From: Phocaeicola sp.
Lineage (GTDB): Bacteria; Bacteroidota; Bacteroidia; Bacteroidales; Bacteroidaceae
Direction: 5' to 3'
Assembly (NCBI GenBank): GCA_020026175.1
Contig: JAHHQV010000044.1
Span: forward strand, 1-23,908
DNA: 23,908 nt
A program made the position numbers and the translations under genes. Below the pieces are notes generated by a model. That model searched no databases. It saw nothing but the letters and a program-made list of their open reading frames with translations, and was not told the DNA's origin. Position 1 is the stretch's first letter; each line of letters begins with the position of its first letter. Below, one piece after another: positions 15,267 to 23,872 of this stretch.

Positions 15267-16322
15267 TTATTTATCAAGAATCAACATAGCATCCCCGTAT
15301 GTACCGAATCGGTAGTCTTCTTTAAGAGCTATATTGTAAGCATCCATTATTAAATCATATCCACCGAAAGAGCATACAAGCATCAACAATGTAGACATAG
15401 GCATATTGAAGTTGCTTATCATTGAGTTTGCAACTTTAAAATCGTATGGAGGGAATATGAATTTGTTTGTCCATCCATTATATTCTTTCAGATGTCCGTC
15501 TGTGCTTACAGCTGTTTCTATGGCTCTCATAGTTGTAGTACCAACAGCACATATATTACGTCCGTTGTCTCTAGCATTGTTTACGATGTTGCATGCTTCG
15601 GCATTTACAAACATCTGTTCCGAGTCTACCTTATGTTTAGTAAGGTCTTCTACATCAATTTCACGGAAGTTGCCCAAGCCTGCATGCATAGTTATGAAAG
15701 CAAAGTCTATACCTTTGATTTCCATTCTTTTCATAAGTTCTCGGCTGAAATGAAGTCCTGAAGCTGGAACGGTTACTGCCCCTTCATACTTGGCGAAAAT
15801 GTTTTGGAATCTTTCTTCATCAATGGCTTCAGCACGGCGGTTCACGAATGGAGGCAACGGTGGTTCTCCAAGAGCATAAAGAGCTTTTTTGAATTCATCA
15901 TGCGGACCATCATACAAGAAGCGCAATGTACGTCCTCTTGATGTAGTATTGTCGATTACTTCTGCCACCATCGAGTCGTCTTCTCCGAAGTAAAGTTTGT
16001 TCCCGATACGTATTTTGCGGGCCGGGTCTACAAGCACATCCCAAAGGCGCAGTTCTTCATTTAGTTCTCTCAGCAAGAACACCTCTATTTTTGCTCCAGT
16101 CTTTTCTTTGTTTCCATACAAACGGGCTGGGAATACTTTAGTATTGTTGAAGATAAATACATCCTTGTCGTCAAAGTATGTCAGTATATCCTTAAACACC
16201 TTGTGTTCTATTTCTCCGGTTGACTTGTGTACTACCATAAGGCGTGACTCGTCTCTGTAATCGGTTGGATACAACGCTATTTTTTCATCCGGTAATTTGA
16301 ATTTGAATTGCGATAGTTTCAT
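15267..16322 (-). CDS. queA: S-adenosylmethionine:tRNA ribosyltransferase-isomerase
   Basis: QueA adds the ribosyl part of SAM to preQ1 in tRNA, giving epoxyqueuosine. Full length at 351 residues with the expected blocks: LSQFKFKLPDEKIALYPTDYRDESRLMVV at the N-terminus, FIFNNTKVFPARLYG, GEPPLPPFVNR, AVTVPASGLHFS, THMAGLG-like FITMHAGLGNFREIDVEDLTKH, and the TTTMRAIETAV and NFNMPMSTLLMLVCSFGG blocks near the end. It starts 17 bp after truB and is followed at 8 bp by folK, so all are one transcript. Confidence 0.98.
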   Translation of the reverse strand: MKLSQFKFKLPDEKIALYPTDYRDESRLMVVHKSTGEIEHKVFKDILTYFDDKDVFIFNNTKVFPARLYGNKEKTGAKIEVFLLRELNEELRLWDVLVDPARKIRIGNKLYFGEDDSMVAEVIDNTTSRGRTLRFLYDGPHDEFKKALYALGEPPLPPFVNRRAEAIDEERFQNIFAKYEGAVTVPASGLHFSRELMKRMEIKGIDFAFITMHAGLGNFREIDVEDLTKHKVDSEQMFVNAEACNIVNNARDNGRNICAVGTTTMRAIETAVSTDGHLKEYNGWTNKFIFPPYDFKVANSMISNFNMPMSTLLMLVCSFGGYDLIMDAYNIALKEDYRFGTYGDAMLILDK

Positions 16323-16339
16323 CTTTCTTCCTTTCTTCC

Positions 16340-17047
16340 TTAATCGTTTGTAACTTCAATGTCCTGTTCGTTGAGCCATTGCTCAAAATTATCTACACTC
16401 ATGCAATCTTTAAGTTCTACCTCTCCTACTCTGGTTCGGATAAGTCCGGTGAGATGTGCTCCACTATCAAGAGCCTGGCCAATATCTCTTGCCAAGGCTC
16501 TGATATATGTACCTTTACTGCATACCACCCTTATCTTTATTTCGGGCAGATTACATTCAAGCAACTCTATATCATCTATAACAAGAGTCTTTGCTTTTAG
16601 TTCAACTTCGTCTCCTTTTCTTGCAAGGTCGTAAGCTCTTTTTCCGTCTACCTTACATGCCGAGAAAACAGGAGGAATCTGTTCTATTGTTCCAATAAAC
16701 TTCTTTAGTGTATTGTCAACAAGTTCTTTGGTTATGTGTTCTGTAGGATATTCGGCATCAACTTCCTTCTCAAGATCAAAAGACGGTGTAGTAGCGCCAA
16801 GTTTTATGGTTGCTATATATTCTTTCGTATGATATTGGAACTCTTCTATCCTCTTTGTGGCCTTTCCTGTGCAGATAATCATTACTCCGGTAGCAAGAGG
16901 GTCCAGTGTGCCGGCATGACCGACTTTTATTTTCTTCACCCCTATTTTACGGCTTATATGATACCTCAGTTTGTTGACTACAGCGAAAGACGTCCATTTC
17001 AACGGTTTGTCTATATATATAATTTCTCCTTCTTTAAAATTCAGCAT
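16340..17047 (-). CDS. truB: tRNA pseudouridine-55 synthase
   Basis: Isomerises U55 in the T-loop of tRNAs. At 235 residues it is a compact TruB without a large C-terminal extension. The catalytic block is KVGHAGTLDPLATGVMIICTGKATK with the nucleophile Asp49; other family blocks are IYIDKPLKWTSFAVVNKLR, IGTIEQIPPVFSACKVDGKRAYDLARKG and VVCSKGTYIRALARDIG. It starts 10 bp after uppP. Confidence 0.98.
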   Translation of the reverse strand: MLNFKEGEIIYIDKPLKWTSFAVVNKLRYHISRKIGVKKIKVGHAGTLDPLATGVMIICTGKATKRIEEFQYHTKEYIATIKLGATTPSFDLEKEVDAEYPTEHITKELVDNTLKKFIGTIEQIPPVFSACKVDGKRAYDLARKGDEVELKAKTLVIDDIELLECNLPEIKIRVVCSKGTYIRALARDIGQALDSGAHLTGLIRTRVGEVELKDCMSVDNFEQWLNEQDIEVTND

Positions 17048-17057
17048 AAGTTGTACA

Positions 17058-17861
17058 TCAGTTTAAAAGTGATACGGCAATAGTTATCGCTCCAGCTATA
17101 GCACAATATATACCGAAATAAACCAGTTTTCCTTTCTTCACAATGTTAATCATCCATTTGCATGCTATACATCCAGAAACAAATGCTGCTATAAATCCTG
17201 CTGCAAGTGCACCTATTGACATTTCAGAGTCTGCAGTAGAAGCTCCTTTTATTATTTCCATACCGCTCAGCAGTGCTTCTCCCAATATAGGAGGGATAAC
17301 CATCAGGAATGAAAATTGTGCAAGATTCTCTTTCTTGTTTCCTAAAATAAGACCTGTTGCTATTGTAGAACCCGAGCGTGAAAGTCCTGGCATCACGGCA
17401 CAAGCTTGTGCAAGGCCAATGATAAAAGCATCTTTAAGGCTTATCTTTTCTTTTTTACGAGGTTTGGCATAATATGAATAAGTGAGCAGTATAGCTGTAA
17501 GCAGCAACATACATCCCACGATAAGTAGTCCGGAACCGAATATTTTTTCTACATAGTCTTTAAAGAACAGTCCTACTATACCTACCGGTATCATTGAAAT
17601 GATGATGTTCATCACATATCTTGTTTCCTCGTTCATCTGGAATTTGAATAATCCACGGAAAATCCAGTCTACTTCTTTCCAGAGAATTACAAGTGTACTA
17701 AGTACTGTAGCTACATGTACAACTATGGTAAATGTAAGGTTTTCTTCACCCTCTATACCAAAAAGAGCAGACCCTATGGCCAAGTGTCCGCTACTGCTCA
17801 CAGGAAGATACTCGGTCAGTCCCTGTAGGATGCCGAGTATGACAGCTTCAATCCAATTCAT
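17058..17861 (-). CDS. uppP: Undecaprenyl-diphosphatase
   Basis: UppP/BacA-type integral membrane phosphatase that recycles undecaprenyl pyrophosphate for cell-wall synthesis and can confer bacitracin resistance. The 267-residue protein carries both signatures: ILGILQGLTEYLPVSSSGHLAIG near the start and the active-site motif MPGLSRSGSTIATG near residue 160. About eight hydrophobic segments are visible. It starts 8 bp after the DUF3098 gene. Confidence 0.98.
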   Translation of the reverse strand: MNWIEAVILGILQGLTEYLPVSSSGHLAIGSALFGIEGEENLTFTIVVHVATVLSTLVILWKEVDWIFRGLFKFQMNEETRYVMNIIISMIPVGIVGLFFKDYVEKIFGSGLLIVGCMLLLTAILLTYSYYAKPRKKEKISLKDAFIIGLAQACAVMPGLSRSGSTIATGLILGNKKENLAQFSFLMVIPPILGEALLSGMEIIKGASTADSEMSIGALAAGFIAAFVSGCIACKWMINIVKKGKLVYFGIYCAIAGAITIAVSLLN

Positions 17862-17869
17862 TTTACTTT

Positions 17870-18112
17870 TTAGTTTTGTTTGTTATTAAGTGATCTAGGT
17901 TTATGTAATATTCCATATATCATGAATATGAATCCGGCAAAGCATACCAGCGGTGCTACTTTTATGCGTCTTACACTGAATATGTCTGGTTCGAAAGCTG
18001 TTTCGGTAGAACCAGGACCAGTCATAAGCAACAGGCCTATGATGATGACCGCCATTCCTATCGCAAGCAGGATAAAATTGGTCTTGTCAAAAGCAAATTT
18101 TGTTTTGTCCAT
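17870..18112 (-). CDS. DUF3098 small membrane protein
   Basis: An 80-residue protein with two hydrophobic segments (FILLAIGMAVIIIGLLLMTG and VAPLVCFAGFIFMIYGIL) separated by a polar stretch ending EPDIFSVRRIKVAP, the family hallmark. DUF3098 proteins are found in Bacteroidetes between ftsX and uppP, as here; this suggests a role at the division site or in envelope synthesis, but no function is shown by the sequence. It lies 30 bp after ftsX. Confidence 0.9.
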   Translation of the reverse strand: MDKTKFAFDKTNFILLAIGMAVIIIGLLLMTGPGSTETAFEPDIFSVRRIKVAPLVCFAGFIFMIYGILHKPRSLNNKQN

Positions 18113-18142
18113 ATATTTAAATGTTTTTTGTTATGCAGAGGG

Positions 18143-19006
18143 TTAATACAGTTCGCTAATCTTCATTCTCAGATACTTGTTTATAGAGAAATAGGCACAA
18201 AGTGTAGTTATCATTACACCGAACGAAATAACAGATACTACCACTATTACTATACTCTTTAATGATACTACTGCTATCAGGTCGGGTTCATAGCTTACTA
18301 TAATATAAGCTCCCGAAGTCAGTAGACTTCCTGCTGCTACTCCTGATATTATTCCAATCCAAAGGTTTCTTATAATAAACGGTTTCCTTATAAATTCCCA
18401 GCTGGCTCCTACCAGTTTCATGGTATGTATAAGAAATCTTTTAGAGTATATCGTAAGTCTGATGGTATTGTTGATTAGTGAAAAAGATATTAGAGACAAA
18501 AGTCCTGCAAACCCTAAGAGGAATGCACTTATTTTCTTCAGATTGTTGTTTACCGCTCCCATAAGATTCTGAGGATAGCTTACTTCTATAATGTTCTTGT
18601 CATTCCTCAGTTCCTTTTCTATCCATTTTATACTGTCGGGATGCGTATATTCAGCATTCAGTCTTATTTCTATAGTAGCATTGAAAGGATTGTGTCCCAG
18701 AAACTCGCTTGGGTCTGTTCCCATGGCTTCTGTCTGTTCTTTCAGTGCCTGTGCTTTAGATATGTAAGTGGTACTCTTTACATATTTCTTTTTGTTCAGG
18801 TTTCCTTGAAGTTTTATGATGGACGTCTCTTTTATCTGATTGTCCAGTATAGCGCAAAAGGAAATGTTTTCTTTGATATACACAGAAAGATTGTTTGCGG
18901 TAAGAACAAAAAACACCACAAGCCCCAACAAGAACAACACCATAGTTGTGCTTATTCCTGCGGTAATAAATTGCATATCTAGTATAGACTTGTTTCTTTT
19001 TTTCAT
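18143..19006 (-). CDS. ftsX: Cell division protein FtsX
   Basis: Permease-like partner of FtsE; the pair controls septal peptidoglycan hydrolases. The 287-residue protein has the FtsX layout: a first membrane segment (TMVLFLLGLVVFFVLTANNL), an extracytoplasmic domain of about 120 residues (including YISKAQALKEQ and LGHNPFNATIEIRL), then three membrane segments in the C-terminal half with the FtsX block NTIRLTIYSKRFLIHTMKLVGASWEFIRKPF. ftsE is not in the window. Its start overlaps the methyltransferase stop as ATGA, indicating translational coupling. Confidence 0.95.
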   Translation of the reverse strand: MKKRNKSILDMQFITAGISTTMVLFLLGLVVFFVLTANNLSVYIKENISFCAILDNQIKETSIIKLQGNLNKKKYVKSTTYISKAQALKEQTEAMGTDPSEFLGHNPFNATIEIRLNAEYTHPDSIKWIEKELRNDKNIIEVSYPQNLMGAVNNNLKKISAFLLGFAGLLSLISFSLINNTIRLTIYSKRFLIHTMKLVGASWEFIRKPFIIRNLWIGIISGVAAGSLLTSGAYIIVSYEPDLIAVVSLKSIVIVVVSVISFGVMITTLCAYFSINKYLRMKISELY

Positions 19007-19905
19007 AATTGTTTTTTTCTGAATATGTATATCATCGAACTGCTTTTTTCTTTCGACTGTATAGATGAAAACCAGGCCATTGTTCCGGTTATAAGTCCGC
19101 TAATGAAAGGCGAAAGACTTTTCTTATATTTTTCAGTCAACATCGAAACGTAAAAAGCGTCAAACGGCATCGGATATTTTTCTTTGAGTGAAAATCCATG
19201 TCTTGTTGCAAGTTCGTTTATAGTTGATGGAGTGAAATGCCATAAATGACGTGGAACATCATACGCAGCCCACATTTCTTTATATTTCAGTGCGTCATAA
19301 GATTTGCAGTTGGGCACTGCTATTATCAGAGTTCCATTATCTTTCAGCAGACTATATATAGTATCCCAAGTCTTGTTCAGTTGCTCAAGATGCTCCATTA
19401 CATGCCAAAGAGTAACCACATCGAGAGACTTCTTCTCCAGAGCAAACAGGTTTTCGTGAGACATGACTTCAATTCCAAAATGTTCTTTTGCAAACATTCT
19501 GGCTTCAGGACTTTTTTCAATAGCAGAAACATCCCATCCATTTTCCTTCATCTTGTTGATGAAATATCCTGTACCTGTACCAATATCCAGTATTTTCCCA
19601 CAAGACAAGCCGCTACTTTTCTCTACCAGTTCAGCTTTCTTCTGCAGCATAATCTTTCTCACCCTGTGGTATACCGAATTCATCAGTCCCTTGTGAGTGT
19701 CGCTATGGGATATATAATCCGGAGTTTCATAATATCTTCCTATTTCCGCCTCCACAGGAGCTTTTTGTGTGAATAAAAAGTCACAGCCAGTGCAGCGGTA
19801 CAAGTCGAAAGACTCGCCCGTAGCATAGTGGTCAGTACATGTCATTACCTTACTGAAGTCTGTATGTCCGCATACTGGACATTTTTCTATATATAGTTTA
19901 TTCAC
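19003..19905 (-). CDS. Class I SAM-dependent methyltransferase with N-terminal zinc ribbon
   Basis: The frame is open up to a TTG at 19935, but a -7-like box at 19933-19940 covers that codon; I choose the GTG at 19905 (VNKLYIEKCPVCG), giving about 300 residues. A zinc ribbon comes first (CPVCGHTDF ... YRCTGCDFLF). The methyltransferase core follows with motif I ILDIGTGTGYFINKM, the acidic residue in VSAIEKS, and VVTLWHVMEHLEQLNKTW. Proteins of this build (Methyltransf_23 type) act on small molecules, lipids or sugars; the substrate is not evident. It heads the ftsX-folK operon and may be co-translated with ftsX. Confidence 0.88.
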   Translation of the reverse strand: MNKLYIEKCPVCGHTDFSKVMTCTDHYATGESFDLYRCTGCDFLFTQKAPVEAEIGRYYETPDYISHSDTHKGLMNSVYHRVRKIMLQKKAELVEKSSGLSCGKILDIGTGTGYFINKMKENGWDVSAIEKSPEARMFAKEHFGIEVMSHENLFALEKKSLDVVTLWHVMEHLEQLNKTWDTIYSLLKDNGTLIIAVPNCKSYDALKYKEMWAAYDVPRHLWHFTPSTINELATRHGFSLKEKYPMPFDAFYVSMLTEKYKKSLSPFISGLITGTMAWFSSIQSKEKSSSMIYIFRKKQL

Positions 19906-19932
19906 TTTTATCCCTAATTTGCTGCAAAATAA

Positions 19933-19940
19933 CAAAATTA
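19933..19940 (-). promoter_or_regulatory. Possible -7 box for the methyltransferase-ftsX operon
   Basis: Minus strand TAATTTTG matches TAnnTTTG, 27 bp before the chosen GTG start. I see no TTG at the usual -33 spacing. Confidence 0.4.
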
Positions 19941-20004
19941 ATGGATATTTGTGCTATTTCTTTAAAAGTTTTTAAGAGTATAATGTGTTTTAGTGATGTT
20001 TTTA

Positions 20005-20012
20005 TATCTTTG
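20005..20012 (+). promoter_or_regulatory. Possible -7 box for the PspC-domain gene
   Basis: TATCTTTG matches TAnnTTTG exactly and lies 25 bp before the ATG; the -33 element is not clear. Confidence 0.5.
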
Positions 20013-20037
20013 TGATATAGATAAAATTTGAATACAA

Positions 20038-20235
20038 ATGGAAAATAGAAAATTAACACGTTCAAATGACCGTATGCTGGCTGGTGTATGTGCAGGGCTG
20101 GCAGAGTATTTCGGATTCGAAACCACGATGGTGAGAATAGTTTATACATTGCTTACAGTGTTCACTGCTTTTTCTGGAGTGATAGTATATCTTATTCTTA
20201 TGATAATTATGCCCGAAAGAAGAATTTACTATTGA
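20038..20235 (+). CDS. Small PspC-domain membrane protein
   Basis: A 65-residue protein that is essentially one PspC domain: KLTRSNDRMLAGVCAGLAEYFGFETTMVRIVYTLLTVF, then a hydrophobic segment (AFSGVIVYLILMIIMPE). PspC domains occur in phage-shock/envelope-stress systems and in many small proteins of unknown role. No pspA or pspB is nearby. It stands alone between divergent and convergent genes, with its own -7 box and a shared terminator. Confidence 0.92.
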   Translation: MENRKLTRSNDRMLAGVCAGLAEYFGFETTMVRIVYTLLTVFTAFSGVIVYLILMIIMPERRIYY

Positions 20236-20290
20236 TTTATAGGGTTGTACGATTGTTCTGATTTCAATATTCTTTGGTGTAAATTATATA

Positions 20291-20338
20291 AAAAAAGAAA
20301 CATGAAGGTATCTGAATATACTTTCATGTTTCTTTTTT
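20291..20338. terminator. Bidirectional terminator between the PspC gene and miaB
   Basis: Arms 20291-20310 and 20319-20338 pair over 20 bp with one G-T wobble and an 8-nt loop; A6 on one side and T6 on the other supply the U-run for either strand. Two convergent genes end around it. Confidence 0.9.
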
Positions 20339-20343
20339 ATATT

Positions 20344-21717
20344 TTATTCTGTTACTTCCATCCCTTTCAGTGTAGCCGAACTTGATTCTGTGATTTTCAC
20401 TTTCACGAAGTCACCTATACGGTGTGTACCTCTGTCGAATACTACAACCTTGTTTTGTTCAGTGCGTCCGAACAGTTGTTCTTTTGATCGTTTTGAAACA
20501 CCTTCTACCAATACTTCGAACACCTTGCCTATGTCATTTGCATTGCTTTGTGCCGAAAGCTGGTTCTGTAGTTCTATCATTTCGTTGAGGCGTCTTATCT
20601 TTATTTCTTCAGGAACATCGTCCGGAAGATTTTTTGATGCATATGTACCAGGTCTTTCGGAATACTTGAACATGAATGCCGAGTCGTAAGCACATTCGCG
20701 CATCAGCGAGAGAGACATCTGGTGATCTTCTTCAGTTTCGCTGTGGAATCCGGAGAATATATCTGTACTCAGTCCGCAGTCGGGCACGATACGCCGGATA
20801 GCCTCTACCCTTTCCAGATACCATTCGCGTGTATATTTTCTGTTCATCAGCTTTAGTATTCGCGAGCTTCCGCTTTGTACAGGCAGGTGTATATGCTTGC
20901 ATACGTTTGGAACTTCTGCTATGACATGCAGTGTTTCGTCGCTCATGTCCTTAGGATGAGAAGTTGTGAATCTCACTCTCATCTCTGGTACGGCTTCTGC
21001 CACCATTCTAAGCAGCATAGGGAATGTCACTGTTTGACCATCCTTCTCGAAACGGTACGAGTTTACGTTCTGTCCCAAAAGTGTAACTTCCTTATACCCT
21101 CTTTTCTCAAGGTCTTTCACCTCATTGAGAATACTTTCTACATCACGGCTTCTTTCACGTCCTCTTGTGTAAGGAACTATACAATAATGGCAGAAATTGT
21201 TGCAGCCTCTCATTATGGATACGAATCCCGAAATGTGGTTACCACAGATACGTGACGGAATTACATCGCGATATGTCTCTGTAGTAGACAACTCTACGTT
21301 GATGGCTTTCTCTCCTGCCTCTACCGATGCTGTAAGCTCGGGAAGAGTGAGATAGGCATCCGGACCTGCTACAAGGTCTACATGATGATTCTCTATCAAG
21401 TCTTCTTTCACTCTTTCGGCCATACATCCCAATACTCCCACTATAAGGTGTTTGCGTTTCTTTCGCAGTGAGTGGAAAAATTCGAGGCGGTTCAGAATTT
21501 TCTGCTCGGCATTGTCGCGTATGGAACATGTGTTCATAAACACGGCATCTGCCTCTTCCAGCGTGTCGCATGTGGAATATCCTGCCATTTGCATGATAGA
21601 TGCTATTACTTCACTGTCTGCCACATTCATCTGGCAACCATAAGTCTCGATAAACAGTTTCTTTTCATACTGTTCAGTTGCAGATTTAAAGTCTGCTCCT
21701 GTTGCTTCTTTAGTCAT
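20344..21717 (-). CDS. miaB: tRNA-2-methylthio-N6-dimethylallyladenosine synthase
   Basis: Radical-SAM methylthiotransferase that adds the 2-methylthio group to i6A37 in tRNA. I use the ATG at 21717 (MTKEATGADFKSATEQYEKKLF): the ATG at 21750 lies inside a strong promoter box. This gives 457 residues. Domains in order: the N-terminal UPF0004 domain (FIETYGCQMNVADSEV, MNTCSIRDNAEQK, VGVLGCMAERVK) with three cluster cysteines, the radical-SAM core with CNNFCHYC in MRGCNNFCHYCIVPYTRGRERSR, and a C-terminal TRAM domain (GKVFEVLVEGVSKRSKEQLFGRT ... GDFVKVKITESSSATLKG). The wording GRT-QNK-VVF is typical of MiaB rather than MtaB or RimO. Confidence 0.98.
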   Translation of the reverse strand: MTKEATGADFKSATEQYEKKLFIETYGCQMNVADSEVIASIMQMAGYSTCDTLEEADAVFMNTCSIRDNAEQKILNRLEFFHSLRKKRKHLIVGVLGCMAERVKEDLIENHHVDLVAGPDAYLTLPELTASVEAGEKAINVELSTTETYRDVIPSRICGNHISGFVSIMRGCNNFCHYCIVPYTRGRERSRDVESILNEVKDLEKRGYKEVTLLGQNVNSYRFEKDGQTVTFPMLLRMVAEAVPEMRVRFTTSHPKDMSDETLHVIAEVPNVCKHIHLPVQSGSSRILKLMNRKYTREWYLERVEAIRRIVPDCGLSTDIFSGFHSETEEDHQMSLSLMRECAYDSAFMFKYSERPGTYASKNLPDDVPEEIKIRRLNEMIELQNQLSAQSNANDIGKVFEVLVEGVSKRSKEQLFGRTEQNKVVVFDRGTHRIGDFVKVKITESSSATLKGMEVTE

Positions 21718-21747
21718 ATTAAAATAGTTTGTATTAAAAAGTTTTTG

Positions 21748-21779
21748 CAAAGATACTTAAAGTAGGGTTAAGAGACAAA
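21748..21779 (-). promoter_or_regulatory. Bacteroidetes-type promoter of miaB
   Basis: Minus strand TATCTTTG (21748-21755) is preceded by TTTG (21776-21779) with a 20-bp spacer, an exact match to the phylum consensus. The implied leader is about 25 nt from the chosen start. Confidence 0.8.
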
Positions 21780-21844
21780 GGAAAGCATAGTTTTCAGAAT
21801 ATTGTTTTCTATGATTATTATTTGTTTTTTACTGACTGTTTTAG

Positions 21845-21932
21845 TTTATCACGTCAGTGATAAACATTCATCACGTTCGTGATGAGCATTTGTCACGTTC
21901 GTGATAAACATTTATCACTGATGTGATAAACA
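21845..21932. repeat. Four tandem 22-bp palindromic units
   Basis: Units at 21845-21866, 21867-21888, 21889-21910 and 21911-21932 abut exactly. Each has two 8-nt arms around a 4-nt centre, then CA: TTTATCAC-GTCA-GTGATAAA, TTCATCAC-GTTC-GTGATGAG, TTTGTCAC-GTTC-GTGATAAA, TTTATCAC-TGAT-GTGATAAA. Unit 2 changes both arms so pairing at that position is kept, and units 2 and 3 each have one wobble. The centres are 22 bp apart, about two helical turns. The array lies in the gap 21756-22161, 94 bp upstream of the miaB -7 box and 229 bp before the CoA-transferase gene. There are no spacers, so it is not CRISPR. It could be an operator array or a set of RNA hairpins. Confidence 0.9.
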
Positions 21933-22104
21933 AAATGACTATGGATTTAAGCATATATACGGCTGCATGATATGTTTATATTACACACAAGCAGTAGTTG
22001 TATAAAATAAACTTACTGGTAATTATGTTGGTCTGTTTGGTAGAAAAAATCATTTTTTTTATTAGAAATTGACAATAAAAGTATGCAGCTTATTGATTTT
22101 TTTC

Positions 22105-22112
22105 TAAATTTG
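22105..22112 (+). promoter_or_regulatory. Possible -7 box for the CoA-transferase gene
   Basis: TAAATTTG matches TAnnTTTG and lies 49 bp before the ATG; no TTG sits at the usual -33 spacing. The stretch between the repeat array and this box (21933-22104) shows no gene. Confidence 0.45.
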
Positions 22113-22161
22113 ACAAGTTTCAAAAAAGACACATTAAAATATAACCAAAAAATTCTATATC

Positions 22162-23661
22162 ATGAGCTATAATTTTATTACAGCATCAGAAGCCGCAAGT
22201 CTTATAAAAGATGGTGATACTATAGGCTTGAGTGGATTTACTCCAGCGGGTACTCCTAAGGCAATCACTGCAGAGTTAGCAAAAATAGCGGAAGAAAAAC
22301 ACGCCAGAGGCGAGCAGTTTAAAATTAATGTACTTACAGGAGCTTCTACGGGGGATTCGTGTGATGGTATATTGTCGAGGGCAAATGCCATAAACTTCAG
22401 AGCTCCTTATACTACGAATTCGGATTTCCGTAAGGCTTGTAATGACGGATTCATCAGATATTCGGATATACATCTTTCGCAGGTGGCACAGCGCATACGT
22501 TCGGGGTTCTTGGGTAAGGTACGTGTTGCAATATTGGAAGCATGCGAACTTACTGATGACGGAAAGATATATCTTACTGCCGGTGTAGGCATTTCTCCTA
22601 CGATAGCCCGCCTTGCCGATTTTATAATTATAGAACTTAATGCTGCCCATAATAAGAACAGTCTTATTGGTATGCATGATATATATGAATTGGAACGTCC
22701 TCCTCACCGACGTCCTATTATGATAGAAAAGCCGAGCGACCGTATAGGTGTGCCATACATCAAGGTAGATCCGGCAAAAATAGCCGGTGTGGTGGAGGTG
22801 AACATTCCTGACGAGGCTCGCGGATTTCATGAGCCTGATCCTATTACAGACAAGATAGGGCAGAATGTTGCTGATTTTTTGGTAAGCAACCTTCGTAGTG
22901 GAATCATACCTTCCACATTCCTTCCACTTCAGTCGGGTGTGGGAAATATTGCAAATGCCGTGCTTAGCGCACTAGGAAAGAACCCTGAGGTACCAGCTTT
23001 CGAAATGTATACCGAAGTGATACAAAACTCGGTGATCGACCTTATTAAGCAGGGCAGGATAAAGTACGGCAGCACTTGTTCGCTAAGTGTTACAAACGAT
23101 TGTCTTCAAGATGTTTATGATAATATAGACTTCTTTGCCGATAAGTTGGTGATGCGTCCTTCTGAAATATCAAATTGTCCTGAGGTGGTACGTCGTCTTG
23201 GAGTCATTTCGATGAATACAGCCATAGAAGCCGATATATACGGAAATGTAAACTCTACCCATATATGTGGCACAAAGATGATGAACGGTATAGGTGGTTC
23301 GGGCGACTTTACTCGCAGTGCATATATCTCTATATTCTCTTGTCCGTCTACAGCCAAGGGTGGATGTATAAGTTCAATTGTTCCGATGGTTTCTCATCAA
23401 GACCACAGCGAACACTCTGTAAATGTGATTATAACAGAACAGGGCGTAGCCGATTTGCGTGGCAAGAGTCCTATGGATCGTGCCAAGACAATCATAGAAA
23501 ATTGTGCTCATCCGGAATATAAAGAGTTGTTGTGGGATTATCTTAAGATTTCCAACAAAGGGCAGACAAGCCATAGTCTTTCTGCTGCTCTTGGCATGCA
23601 TCAGACATTTATCGAATGTGGTGATATGCACAAGACTAACTGGTCAGACTTCAAAAGATGA
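22162..23661 (+). CDS. Acetyl-CoA hydrolase/transferase family protein (succinyl-CoA:acetate/propionate CoA-transferase type)
   Basis: The 499-residue protein belongs to the class I CoA-transferase family that includes Acetobacter AarC and the propionyl-CoA:succinate CoA-transferases. Features in order: ASEAASLIKDGDTIGLSGFTPAG near the start, GASTGDS, PLQSGVGNIANAVLSALG (about 255-272), FEMYTEVIQ with the probable catalytic Glu285, and the glycine-rich GIGGSGDFTRSAYIS (376-390). In fermenting Bacteroidetes such enzymes move CoA between succinate, acetate and propionate; the exact substrate pair cannot be read from sequence. It is the only gene on its strand here and may be regulated from the repeat array upstream. 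Confidence 0.93.
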   Translation: MSYNFITASEAASLIKDGDTIGLSGFTPAGTPKAITAELAKIAEEKHARGEQFKINVLTGASTGDSCDGILSRANAINFRAPYTTNSDFRKACNDGFIRYSDIHLSQVAQRIRSGFLGKVRVAILEACELTDDGKIYLTAGVGISPTIARLADFIIIELNAAHNKNSLIGMHDIYELERPPHRRPIMIEKPSDRIGVPYIKVDPAKIAGVVEVNIPDEARGFHEPDPITDKIGQNVADFLVSNLRSGIIPSTFLPLQSGVGNIANAVLSALGKNPEVPAFEMYTEVIQNSVIDLIKQGRIKYGSTCSLSVTNDCLQDVYDNIDFFADKLVMRPSEISNCPEVVRRLGVISMNTAIEADIYGNVNSTHICGTKMMNGIGGSGDFTRSAYISIFSCPSTAKGGCISSIVPMVSHQDHSEHSVNVIITEQGVADLRGKSPMDRAKTIIENCAHPEYKELLWDYLKISNKGQTSHSLSAALGMHQTFIECGDMHKTNWSDFKR

Positions 23662-23709
23662 TAGTCTTTATTGAATAAATCTGTTTTCAAGTAGAGACAA
23701 AGCCATATT

Positions 23710-23804
23710 AAACCTAATTCCCGCAAATTATCTCGACTGTGTTGCTTCCAGGAGAGTTATAACAAATTATTTTAAAACCCTAATTTCCGCAAATCATCTT
23801 GACT
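23710..23804. repeat. Two diverged direct repeats near the window end
   Basis: Copy 1 at 23710-23737 (AAACC-TAATTCCCGCAAA-TTATCTCGACT) and copy 2 at 23776-23804 (AAACCCTAATTTCCGCAAA-TCATCTTGACT) differ by a few substitutions and one gap, 66-67 bp apart. No gene is seen in 23662-23908. Confidence 0.7.
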
Positions 23805-23872
23805 CTCGTGTTATAAAATGGATATTTTGTAAAAATCCCGAATTTCAACGATTCATATATAACATGAGAGTC
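23801..23872. repeat. 15-bp inverted repeat downstream of the CoA-transferase gene
   Basis: GACTCTCGTGTTATA (23801-23815) and TATAACATGAGAGTC (23858-23872) pair over 15 bp with one G-T wobble and a 42-nt loop. A T-run follows a few bases later. It could be a late terminator for the CoA-transferase mRNA, or part of the repeat element it overlaps. Confidence 0.55.

Noticed and set aside
21845..21932. CRISPR array
   Set aside because: The 22-bp units touch each other with no spacers, each unit is a palindrome, and no cas gene is present.
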